Source of the DNA: Rehmannia glutinosa
Lineage: Eukaryota > Streptophyta > Magnoliopsida > Lamiales > Orobanchaceae
NCBI GenBank assembly: GCA_016081115.2
Contig: JABTTQ020002608.1
Coordinates: forward strand, 868,001 to 932,000
Direction of reading: 5' to 3'
Length of the DNA stretch: 64,000 nt
Position 1 is the stretch's first letter, and every line of letters starts with the position of its first letter. The notes under the pieces were generated by a model. That model searched no databases. It saw only the letters and a list, made by a program, of their open reading frames with translations, and was not told the origin of the DNA. A program made the position numbers and the translations under genes. Of this stretch, positions 34,674 through 46,199 are shown in pieces.

Positions 34674-35688
34674 CCTACTCATCATTAAAGTCACATTAAA
34701 TGATAGGATCTCACGAAATCATATAATAAACATATTAGAAGTTACCTTGTGTCCTAATTAATCAATTAATAACATTTAATTGTTTTTAAAAATGAAAAGT
34801 AAAAATTAAATAAAAGTGTATTAACATTAATATATTTTCTATTTTATTATTATATTATAATATAGATTTTCATTTTTAAATAATTTGTAACATTTTTTAT
34901 AATTTTTATATGATTTTTACCAATAAAAAAATATTTATCAATTTTTTAATAAAATCTTTTAATAATGAAATCTATATATTTATATAATTTATTAAGATTT
35001 ATATTTTTATTTTAAATTTATATTTTATTTGTCAAAAAGAATATTTTTTACTCTTCTCCCTTTTTAGTTTACCTCCAAATAAAGTTCTTGGACTAATTTA
35101 TTTGAATTGACCAAAACTTGTTGACTTGCAAAGAGAAATGCCGAAATGAGTCCGACTCGGCATTAATCGGGCCATGTGCCCTTCATGTTCAAGTAGATAG
35201 CCAGATTTTTTCAATTCCAACCACAAAAAGACCAAAATCGCGACAATCTTTAAGTTCTTTGGACTAAATTTGCAAATTGCAAAAGGGATAGAACTAAAAT
35301 TGCTTTGCACCTAAAGTTACACGACCATTTTTGCATTTTTCCCTTAAATCTATGTCGATATCATTTTTGGATTAAAATTAATATATACAACCCATATATA
35401 TAAATGAATTATTTATATTTTTAAAATATACATGTCATTTTAAAATATATTTGGTGCCACAACATACATAGCGCTATATCTATATCTATATATCTCTATA
35501 TAGAAGATATATTTAAGTGCAAATTAAGATATATAAAAGTAAGATTAATTAACAGCTGCATCAAGTAATCTTATTGATGATTTCATTATTCATTTTTCAA
35601 TAATCATTTTATCTAACAGATAAAATTTGTTCCAAACCAATCCTTACTTTTGAGATATGCTTGCTGTTCAAAATCGTAGGGATAATTA
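34674..35688. other. intergenic, very AT-rich
   Basis: No gene seen. Long A/T runs between 34800 and 35050 and TATA-type simple repeats around 35400-35530. Confidence 0.55.
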
Positions 35689-35995
35689 CAAAATAATCCA
35701 CAAGGTTTGGGCTAATTACAAAAAAAACCGATAAAAGTTTCAAAAGTTTTAAAAGTCTCATCGATTTTCATTATGTCTTAAATTCAAATAGGGTAAGCGC
35801 AATATTTCTATAAATACGAAGGGAATTTTGAAATTTTATAAAATTTGCCGCTTATGAAGGGGAACAATGTAAAGGTTTTTTTTTTTTTGGCAATTATAAA
35901 ATACTTCTGAGTTCGTCTTTTTCTTTTCTTTTTTTTTTTTTTTAAAAAAAATGCCCGAACCTCAGGGTTTTTTTTTAATTATCCCAAAATTATAT
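35689..35995. mobile_element. GGGATAATTAC-family MITE
   Basis: Perfect 10-base inverted ends GGGATAATTA / TAATTATCCC. Inside are the family words 'ttacaaaa', 'aaggtttgggc' and 'cctcaggg'. About 307 bases. Relatives at 39968-40216 and 59884-60141. Confidence 0.75.
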
Positions 35996-36394
35996 GCACT
36001 TATTTTCCATTTTAGTACGATAAAAGTGATTTCGGGTTTTATGTCAGAGGATCTATCTTTTGGCTACTTGCATTTTAATGGTCGAACACTTGAGTTATTA
36101 TTCTCCTTGTAACTACATAAGAATAATATCTCCCATAAAAAATAAAAAATAAAAACATAAAAAACAGAAGAATAAGTTTAATCAGTTAGCAAACAATAAG
36201 TATCCATTAATTCTACATGAAGTAGTTGGCATTGTTGATTAACTGATGCATTTGCTGAAATATATTCCACTGCAAATGTTTACTAATTTCTTTTTCTTTG
36301 TACAAATGATAGTCCCAAAGAGAGAGATCAGCTTCACAAGTGGGAAGAGTGTTATATTAAAACAAGTCCTCCAAATCAAACATGTTTCATCACT

Positions 36395-39300
36395 TTACAC
36401 AAAATTCATAAGAATCAAACACAAAAATGAATTCAGAACAAGCAAAATCTCAAAAGAACCTCTCAAAAGGCTTGCTTCCGAAGGAGGGGGAGAAACTGCG
36501 GGACCCGGAGACGCAGCCGTTGAGGCGTTTACCTTCGAACACGTGTAGTTGCAACGGCTGGGACTAACAATTCTGTAGACTCCACTATTTGTAAGAAGAT
36601 AAACATCCTTGTTGTTGTCTTCACCAAACGAAAAATGTAACTCAATGCAGGAAGTGAACTCCGGGAGTAAACGTGCAGTTTATCGGAGAGTCATCTGCAC
36701 AGTTAAACGATATCTTGCTACTGGTGAATTTCCCACTGTTGATGGGATTTTCGGTTCCTGCCCATATAGCACCGGCATAAAGATCCGCAAACAAATACCT
36801 GCAAAATGAGCATCCTTATTTCAGTAACAAGTTTATTTAGACTTTGGGGAATCATTTTGCGCTAGGGAGTTTTAACTTCTGAGGAAATGATTTATTGAAG
36901 CAGAAGCGAAAAGTACTTGAGAATCAGAGTTGGTAATATTTGCAAATAGAAGCTAAGAATTGAATTACTTGAGGTGTTTGGTAAATAAGTCGTAAAAGTA
37001 TTTTATTTGTGTGTAAAGGTCGAACAAGAAGCAGAATAAGAAATCTAAAGCACTTGTCTCCCTACTTTTAGAGTCTGATAAAAATTATGCAGAATCAAAA
37101 GTAAAAGTTGGCATTTGAAAACTAAAAGCTACTTATTTAAGCCAAAAGCTGACAATCACTTATTTTTCTTTAATGTTTGCACACAGTCGCGAACCATTAA
37201 ACTGTTACAGGGTATCTGGCTTCAACATTTATGTCTTTAATAGTGCTGAAGTGGTTGTAAAATACAAATTGTTTAGACAATGAATAACTTACCTTCCATA
37301 CATACAAGGATCAGTCATGGATCTGTAAAAGTAGCCACCAGTGATCGATGCTGAGCCTTCGTTTGAGTTTACTTCAGAGTGATTATATCCCATAACAGGG
37401 AAAATTGGTCTTATCGAGCCTACTGAAGTATTTCCTCCAGGCGACTGACGAGGAGTAAAGAGGTAACGGCCCTCATAAGCACGCCATCCGTAATTTCCAT
37501 GCTTGGTGATCAAATCCACCTCTTCGTATATATCCTGTTGAATATTTACAACAACTTTAGGACAAAAGTCACCTGTACCCTCTGTTTCATATTGGAATTG
37601 AGGGCATAAAAATGATATTCTGAACAGATGCCCTTGGAATGCAGTTATCTTGAAGATGACAAAAAGCAAATTAGAAATAATTATTTTTAAGTTTCAAATA
37701 TCGCAGAATTATCAAATATAGTCACTAAATATCTAATTTAGTTTTAGTGAATGCAAGATGGGCAAAAACCTCATGTCAATGAAAATTGCAATAATTGACT
37801 TTAATATAAATATGAGGAGAACGATGTGTTGTAACAATGACACATCATGGGCTGTCCGTTCTACAGACAAACCTTTGAGGAGATTCACGTTGGGCGATAC
37901 TTTAGAATCGAAGCATACACGAGTTATTTAGAGCAAAATAAAGTACCTGTCCTACATCTGCACATATAAAATACGAAGGCCTTGCAGAATCAAAACTGCA
38001 GCGCCAAGGATTTCGTAGTCCTAAAGCCCATATTTCTTTCTGCAAATTCTTATCGACGGTGTAAGGGTTGTCCTTTGGAATCGAATAGTTTCCCCACAGA
38101 CCAAGTCGACCAACTTCAGTTGCACCTGAAATAAAAGGGCCAATAGCAAACCAATAAGTGAAATTTGATAACGAACACAGTTTCGTTATGTATTTCGCAT
38201 GAGTTAGATTCTTTAACAACAAGTTCTCATCACTTGTATGCTGTTTTAAGTTATGGCTAATATGTAGCAGATCTGCTCAAAGTTAGGTTCTTGCGGAATA
38301 CAAGATAGATTGATCTATTGCCATATAGCCACAGTCGCAAGGATATTCAACCAATTATGTTATATAGTTTCATTATGTATCTTATAACTAAAAATGATAT
38401 CTAAGAAATATAAATACACATCTATAAATATGTGCAATATAAGTATAGGTATGTTTCTTATGCGCCACATAACTAAAACTCACTTGGAATGTTATCGATG
38501 TCAAACCTCATGATCTTCCCAAGTAAAGATTTCTTGTTTTGTGCAAAATTATACGGATCACCTACACCCCCGCCATCTCCCATCATAAAGTACAAATACC
38601 CATCTCTTGGTCCAAAGAGAATTTGGCCTCCATGGTGCGACGTAAACGGAAGGCCCATGGTGAATATTCTTCTCACTTCCGAAGGGTTAGCACTTGTTGC
38701 CTGGCAAAAAGGATATCAACTTTTATTCACAAACAATAAAAGAAACGAAAAAATTTGAGAATTATGAGGTTTAGCATATATATACCGAGGCGGGCTGGGA
38801 CGCCGTACCATTAACAGTAAACTCAGCTATAACACTTTGAAATTGGCAAGGTTGTGCACCATTATCAGGCCCAAGTTTCGAAGGATCACAGTTCACATCA
38901 GAATTACACGCACATCTGCCCGCACAATCGGGCCACTTAGCCTTATCACAATTGAACGAAGCAAAAAAACGACCGTTTTCCACGAACTTGGGATGGAATG
39001 CAATTCCCAGCATTCCGAATTCAGTATCGAAATGAACTTCATCGGTTAGGTCTAGAAAAGGATTGGCTTCATCGATCTCCAAAATCCCTCCCGAGCCCTG
39101 TTTGGGAATCGTTGCTAACCAAATCTTGCCTTGTTGGTTTGAGAAAAAGGCTCGACTCGATCCATCAGGATGACCAACCATGTTAAGGTACGATCCATTT
39201 CCGATTTTCTCAAGGCACATACCACTTGGAGGGGTTGGAGTTTGAGTATTATTTAGAGTGACAGGTGAACCAGCAAAACATAGTAATCCATCATCGGATA

Positions 39301-41017
39301 ATCCACCAAACGCGTCACAAAAATCTGTTTGTGATTGCCAGAGATCGGTCACTCTGGTCGAATTCGAGTTCGTTGGGGCTCCAGCTCGACCTTGTAATGA
39401 AGCGGCAAAGGGGGAATTCAAAATAGAGACATTTTGGCAAGTGTTCCATACTTGTGAACAGAAGTTGTTTGTAGCTTGATTAGATTGTGTTGAATTCGTT
39501 GAAATTGTGGAGTTGCATAGCACGGGTAGTTCTCGAGGAACAGAATCGACTCTGAAAAGCTCAGCTGAAAATGGATCACACCTCTGTAAATAATGAGATA
39601 CAAATACTCAATGTAACATTCTAGTCTCTTCAATGTGAAAGATAAACAAAAAACAGAATGTTAAAACTTCTTCCATGATAAACAGACAACCTTAAGCTAC
39701 AGACAAATGACCAATGTAGAAAAACAAGATCCTGAAACTATAGGATTGATATGTTATCATTAGACACTCTGCAAACAAGGGTAATATTTAGCATAAGATA
39801 TGTTTCAAACAAATACACACAGGATAAGATCAAGTAGGGTTGTCACTATTTTGGAATATTCTTGAAAGGAGATAATTTAATCGCAAGGAAGTCTTTGGGT
39901 ATATCAGTCTTAAGGGATTCTAACACTAGCTTTTAGATGATTTGAAAATGGAAAGTTAAATAAGAAATTGGGATAGTTACAAAAAAATACCCTGATGATT
40001 AGCCTAATTACAAAAACTCTAGTTATCTTGAAGAATTACAAATATCCCCTCAAGGCTTGTATTTACCTAACATATACCCTCCTCTTGAGGATGCATTAAG
40101 GGTGCAATTTGTAAGATAAAAACAAATATCAATGGGGTATTTGTAATTTTAATAGGTAACATGGTTTTTTTTGTAAATAGGCTAAACTTCAGGGGTAAAT
40201 TTTGTAATTAACCCAAAGAAACTTTTACCATATATACAACATTCCTATTACTAAATCAAACCAATAGTTGTACCGATGATGACAAATTCTAATATAGATA
40301 GTAAATCTAGCAATTTAAGACGACAAGCGTGCAGTCAAAAGCATCGTGTCGTATGACGGCAGTCAGCATAACTATCAGTTGGATAATGCCAATTACAGAA
40401 GTAGCAACAATTAGCACTGTCATAAGAGCTAACAAAATAATGCAGAATAACAAAATTACAACCTCAGACTTCTCAAGTGGAGAAATATACTAATCTCCAT
40501 TTAGGAAACCAATTTGGATTTTAATACAATGATCAGCACCCGAAACGAGCAAAACTCAAGATTCATCCGAAAATGAAATGAATTTTGCACAACTCAAACT
40601 CTTTACTAGTAATTGCTTAAGTCTTACCGAACAAAGGATAGATTTAAGAAGAGAAGCACAGCCAGGATCTGAAACATTCATTGATTCAAATTGCTTCTTC
40701 AAACGCAAATCATCGGCATAATTGCAGCAACTGGTACCATTGTAGGAGCAGAACTGCAGAGGAGACCTTGGAGTAAATGGTGCCCCTGCAATAATACAAA
40801 ATAAGCAGGGAAAAAAAGTTCAAATCATAATTCTTTTCTAACAGTTCAAGAAAACACACACACAAACACATTACTCCACAACTTACAGAACTTCAATGAA
40901 ACAGTAAAAAATCACAAACTTACTTGAATCAGTACATAGAGGCAGACCAAAATAAGAATCAAGAAACTGTAGCAAGATCAATAAATGAATAATCCTAACA
41001 AAATGATTGCCTCCCAT
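36395..41017 (-). CDS. HIPL1: HIPL1-type protein (hedgehog-interacting-protein-like, GSDH domain)
   Basis: Seven exons with GT-AG introns: 41017-40924, 40785-40628, 39583-38786, 38700-38484, 38125-37947, 37534-37293 and 36798-36395. The expected length is about 697 residues, as in Arabidopsis HIPL1. The order is a signal peptide (MGGNHFVRIIHLLILLQFL), a Cys-rich folate-receptor-like region (CTDS...CSYNGTSCC, to about 200), a glucose/sorbosone-dehydrogenase propeller (about 219-610; MVGHPDGSSRAFF, GMLGIAFHPKF, GLRNPWRCSFD, GNYGWRAYEG) and a hydrophobic tail (LLRGSFEILLVLNS) that suggests a GPI anchor. The protein is likely at the outer cell surface; enzyme activity in plants is not established. 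In the last exon two bases appear lost (near 36660 and 36637). As read, translation stops at 36642-36644 after about 613 residues and loses the tail. Exons 1-6 are perfect. Confidence 0.93.
39968..40216. mobile_element. MITE in HIPL1 intron 2
   Basis: Terminal repeats TTGGGATAGTTACAAA / TTTGTAATTAACCCAA (two mismatches). AGAAA flanks both sides (39963-39967 and 40217-40221) as a possible 5-base target duplication. 249 bases, same family as 35689-35995. Confidence 0.65.
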
Positions 41018-41990
41018 TATTCCTAATTCAGCAAATAAACAAAAAACACCCTTTTCAAGAGACAACCCCACTTTCCAACAGACAAAAAAATTGACTGAAC
41101 AGACAAAAACAAAGATTTTCACAAACCCAAAAAACAGAAAGTTTTCTAGGTTTCAAAACATCCTAGCCCTTTACATCTCTCTGACCTTCTATTATTGGTC
41201 TTCCTTAAAAGACACCAAAAAACAGAAGCCGAAAAGAAAAAAACAAAAGCCCTAATCTTTATCCAACTAACTATATATTTACAAAAGTTTCTGTCTTTTT
41301 CTCTTCCTCACGAGCATTTTGACATTTTAGCTTGTGAAAAAAGATGGTATACCATCAACTTGCAGCAGGCAGTCTACATATTTGACTTCAAATCATTAAT
41401 TAATTAATACAGTAAAATAATGATAAAATATATGTGGGTAGTTGAGAAGAAAACTGGTATTCATTCAATAAAATATATATTACACATACAAACCAGCGTG
41501 GAATAATGGATCTTGATTCTTGGTTGGTTGAATATATACTGTTTCCTCATTGATTTGATGATTTCCCTCCCACCAGTTATGTTTATGCCAATATACTATA
41601 AAAATATAAACAATTCAAGAATGAGTAATTAAGACAAAGTAGCTGGTTATATGTTCTGAAAAAGAAAATGTTGAATTAAGATTTAAGTCAGGTAAATGAA
41701 ATCTTTGAAAAACGTATAAAATCTATATCGATTGCAACAACGTTTGAGAGTGCACGACGTTATATAAAGTTTTTAATCGATTGGATTAAATGTAATTGTG
41801 TAACACAAGATATAGATGGGATTGTGTCTGCAATTCTTATTATTTTGTATTGTCCCTGAAAATTTTATAGTCCAGCCTGTATTTTATCCAACTTAAATTA
41901 TTCACAAATAAGCAAATAAGTGGATGTACATTTTATATTTAATTACGTTTTCTTTCAAAAAAAAATTTAATTACGATTGATGGTTTAATC
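41018..41990. other. HIPL1 5' flank and intergenic region
   Basis: Probable 5' untranslated region and promoter of the minus-strand HIPL1-type gene in the first few hundred bases (pyrimidine/purine-rich, aaaacaaa runs). No second gene. No unambiguous TATA box chosen. Confidence 0.45.
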
Positions 41991-42223
41991 TAGAACTGTT
42001 AAATGGGCCGGGCCGGGCGGTGATATGGGTCGGTCGGGCCAAACAGTGCCGGGATCACCAAATTTAAAGCTCAACTCGTCTCAACCCACAAATATACACT
42101 AAAAAAAGACGGGCCAATCTGGCCATCTCAGTTTTTTGGACTAAATAGATCCAGTTCATTTCGAACCTCAAAAATCACAATCCGGTTCGGTCTTTTACCG
42201 TTGGCCTAAAATTAACAGCTCTA
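41991..42223. mobile_element. hAT MITE with 8-base target duplication
   Basis: 233 bases. The ends are TAGAACTGTTAA / TTAACAGCTCTA (one mismatch) and the target duplication is GTTTAATC at 41983-41990 and 42224-42231. The inside is rich in gggccggg/cggtcggg words, like the MITE split at 19020/31937. Confidence 0.9.
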
Positions 42224-42590
42224 GTTTAATCTTAGGGACAATTACAATAATTGCCCCTAAGGTTTGAGTTAAGGAGAACTACTACTCAAATGAAAAAATA
42301 ATACTTTTCAAGTGACTACTAACGAATAGTTTTCGGATGAATTATAGATACCTTTCAGTTCAATATGTAAATATGTAATACTTTTTCACTTAAACATTAA
42401 TAATTTCACCTAAAATCTTAATACTTTTCACTTCAACATGTGATACTTTTGAGGAAAAATCAATACTTTTTAATTATCATTACACCCACCTATTAACCTG
42501 ATATTTGCACATGCCACCGGTCTTTTGAGTTGGGGTACGAATCATGGGGGATACATCTCACAAAATGTGACCTGGGAGATGGTTCTAGAT

Positions 42591-43376
42591 AGAGATGGCA
42601 ATGGAAGGGGTAGACGTGGGTACTCACTCGCCCAGACCCTAATGGGATGGGTATGAGTAGTCTTTTTCGGATTTGCGATGGGTATGAGATAAAAAAATGA
42701 CGACCCATTTATATACAGGTAGGATACGATTTTACCCTCTCGGATACCCACTACACGAACTCGTTTACTCATTAGTAACTTTCACTATTTTTTTCACTTT
42801 ACATGAAACATTTCTTCTTAGAAGCCCAACATAAATTATATCTTGTACAAAGAAGATATGAAGTTGTTACTTTATTTGAATCGGTGATCATATCAACTCT
42901 GTTTTATTTTTTCAAGTTTGATATAACTACATGTTTGATGATGTAATTTTTTGAATTAAATGATGTACTAGTGTTGATTCTGCAGTTCTAAGGAATTTAC
43001 TCATTGCTTTTGTGTTTATGAGCTGTTTTTTGATTTGGTTGATGAATAATGATAATCTGTAGCTAGTGACTTGCAAAATTAAAATGATTAATTATTTTAT
43101 TTGTTAATAATTTAACATATTCAATATTTTCTTATACAATAACTAGTTTTTGGTAGAGTGTTCATTTAAATATACATATAATTATAAGTTTTTATATATA
43201 ATAAACGGGTTTTGTGCGGATCGAGTAGTATGTGAGTATCAACAAATAGACTTGGGATGAGTACAAGTAATAGATGTAATATCTTAATCGGATTTGGGAT
43301 AGTACAGATAATCTAAATATTATGGAGTTCGATATAAATACTCTTAAATGGATGGGTATACTACCCATTGCCGGTC
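42591..43376. mobile_element. hAT-like non-autonomous element
   Basis: The left end AGAGATGGCAATGG and the right end CCATTGCCGGTC are related inverted repeats. CTAGAT occurs on both flanks (42585-42590 and 43377-43382). Internal gggtatgag/ggatacccac words near both ends may be subterminal repeats. No transposase frame. Confidence 0.65.
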
Positions 43377-43382
43377 CTAGAT

Positions 43383-43794
43383 GAGTTTTGCCTTAATTCT
43401 AAATTATTGTGCCTCATTTGATTGACACGGAAATTAAATGCAGGCTGAAAATGTATCTTGCATATTTTATATGATTGTATTGAAAGTAGTGAATCAGATT
43501 TGAGAATTAATAATATGTAATATTTTTTATTTATGTACAGTACGAGGATAGTTATATTAAAAATACAAATGGAAAAGAGAAAAAAATTATTTTAGAGGGA
43601 GTACTATTATTATTAATAAATTTTTTTTATTGTCAATTTGTCTAATGAGCCCAAATACAGCAATATAATATTGTATACTAGCATTTACTGGAGTGAAGGC
43701 AATTGTTTTGATTGAGCATCCGTCTACATGGATCTTGGCTGGCCCAATAAGAAATCTAGCACAAAACTTTAGGGCCGACTACATTTTCCCTTGG
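43383..43794. other. unassigned spacer
   Basis: AT-rich, no gene or repeat boundary recognised. Confidence 0.45.
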
Positions 43795-45567
43795 GGAAAT
43801 TACATGGAATACGATGTGGTCTCCATACCACACAATACGTTCATATTACTTTTGTATCTAATTTTTTATCTTTATACCTAATTTTTTTTTAAGCTCCAAA
43901 GATATTTTTGATTATTTTTATTTTTTTCATTTTTTTTTCTTGTTCCTGCATTGTTTTACATGTTATATAAGTTGTTTCAATATTGTTTAAATTTATTTAT
44001 TTGTTGTTTCTATGTTGTTTCTTTGTTGTTTTGATGTTTCAAAACAACTTTAACCTATTTTTTTTTATCTTTGTTTTTCATTCATATATTACTTTGTACA
44101 TTGTTTCTATTGTTTCGGTGTTGTTCTATAATATTTTTAATGTTGTTCTAATAATATTTTTGTTGTTTTCATGTAGTGTTCAATGTATAAATATAATTTT
44201 TACTTATTTTTAAGCTCTTTTTATTTATGTGGTGTTTTAAATATTTTTTACGTTGTTTCTAGGTTGTTTCCATATCCTTTTTAATGTTGTTCCGATGTTT
44301 CTTTTGTTGTTTCCATTAAGTTTTTTATGTTCAAATAAAACCTTTACCTATTTTAAACTTTTTTTTCTCATATGGTATTTTCGTATTGTTTCTAGTTTAT
44401 TTCTATATTATTTCTTGGTTGTTGAAACATGTTAGAAACAAATGTTGAAACAAAGCCTAAAAATATCCAGAAATTTTTGCTGTAGTGTATTGTTGTGTAA
44501 AAAAAAGGGCGGGAGCATAAATTTAAGTAAAATTATACCGGGAAGCGTAAAAGGCTGACATTGACTTAAAAAAGATGGGTATTTCTGACAATTGCCCTTT
44601 TTCCTTTAGTGATATTGATACAAGAAAATTAACAGGCTTTGGACATTTTTGCCCCACTTTTGGACAAAAGACAAGCTTTTACGCTTGCTTAGGTAATTTT
44701 AGACAAAATTATACTCCGCTCGTTTTTTTGGACAAAAATAGCGCTCTGCCAAAATTCTCGGACTTTTTTACGTTGTTGTTTCTTTGTTGTTTCAAATATG
44801 TTTCTTCTATCAAATTTCAGTGAAAAATAAATTTTACCCCAGTTAAGTAACCCATTTTATACTCAAAATCTTATAAAAAAACAAGAAATATACACAAAAA
44901 TAACACATATTAAAACCAAACAAATTGAAAATAATATAGAAAATACATAAGTAAAAAAACACAATTCAATTTTTGATCAAATGCATAAAAACATAAAAAA
45001 CATGGAAACAACCATACCAAAAACAATATTGAAAACACCATATGAGCAAAAAGAGCTTAAAAATATGTAAAAATTGTATTTAAACATCGAAAACTACGTG
45101 GAAACAACAAAGAAACATAAGAACAACATTAAAACGGTATGGAAATAATTATGAAACAACGTAAAAAATATTAAAAATACCACATGAATAAAAAGAGCTT
45201 AAAAGTAGGTAAAAACTGTATCTACACATTGAAAACTAAATGGAAACAACAAAAAAAATTATTCGAACAACATTAAAAATATTATAGAACAACACAAAAA
45301 TAATAGAAACAATGTACAAAACAATACATTAACAAAAACATCATAGAAAATAGGTAAAAGTTGTTTTGAAACATAGAAACAACAAAGAAGCAAATTTAAA
45401 CAACATCGAAACAACATATAAAATAATACTAGAACAAAGAAAAATGAAAAAACATAAAAATAAAAAAAATATGCGAGAAGCATAAAAAAGGAAAAAATAG
45501 GTACAAAAGTGATAAGAGCTTATTTGGTGGTATGTTTTCAAAAATTGAGGTATTTCCGGTAATTTTC
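43795..45567. mobile_element. foldback element with about 0.65-kb inverted arms
   Basis: The T-rich left arm (43795-44480) is the reverse complement, with divergence, of the A-rich right arm (44880-45567). Matching milestones in the same order include ttacattgtttctatt, tttaatgttgttc, ttttacctatttt and tttttaagctcttttt. The outer ends ggaaattacatggaatac and gtatttccggtaattttc pair. The 400-base centre has no gene. Long inverted arms fit a foldback or long-TIR Mutator-like element. No target duplication identified. Confidence 0.75.
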
Positions 45568-45575
45568 AAAATTAA

Positions 45576-45876
45576 ATGTAAAATTATAGCTTTGTCAATT
45601 TGGGTTGGTCCGGGTTTGTGAGTTCGCTGGTCAAAATATGTTAACCCAAATTCGGCCTATTCAATTATTCCTGTCAGAATTTTGAAGCTGAACCCAACCT
45701 ATTTATTTCACAAGTAACTCGTACCCGACCTATTTAACCCGTTTAATAAAATTATTTTTATGTACATTGAATAGTTTAACCTATATAAATTTATTTTTCT
45801 TAAAATCAATTACCTTGGTGTACCATTCAATTAATAAAAAATATTACAATTCACGACATACAAAAAAGAAACAACA
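45576..45876. repeat. repeat A, left of LINE
   Basis: Same orientation as and homologous to 50666-50945. Both start atgtaaaatt, then share gttggtccg, ttaattcct/ttaatctgt, cccgacc/cccgaca, tttaataaaat and atattacaa. The family may extend on the left copy to about 46150. Confidence 0.7.
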
Positions 45877-46199
45877 TAATTATATAAATAACAAAACATA
45901 CAAATCATATTTTGAGAACAACATACAAAATTAATTAGGTTTTAGCATTTAAATTTGGATATGTCTTTTTTTTTTTTTTGCATTTTCTTACAATTTATTA
46001 TTTCATTTTCTTTTAATTTCAAAAACGGGTTATACAAGTTACATAAGTCATAACGAGGTTCATTCAAACCCGACCTATTTAATTGATGGGTTATTCTAGT
46101 TCGACCGATTTTGCCTTAGAGGTGGACCCATAGCCATTATTTTTGCATTAAGTTCTGTCCCGATTTACGTGTTAGGTCGAATTGTCGGCCTTGAAAAAT

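Noticed and set aside
43693..45541. Several Phe/Leu-rich frames that look like membrane proteins
   Set aside because: They come from the T-rich and A-rich arms of the foldback element; there is no family pattern and the composition explains them.
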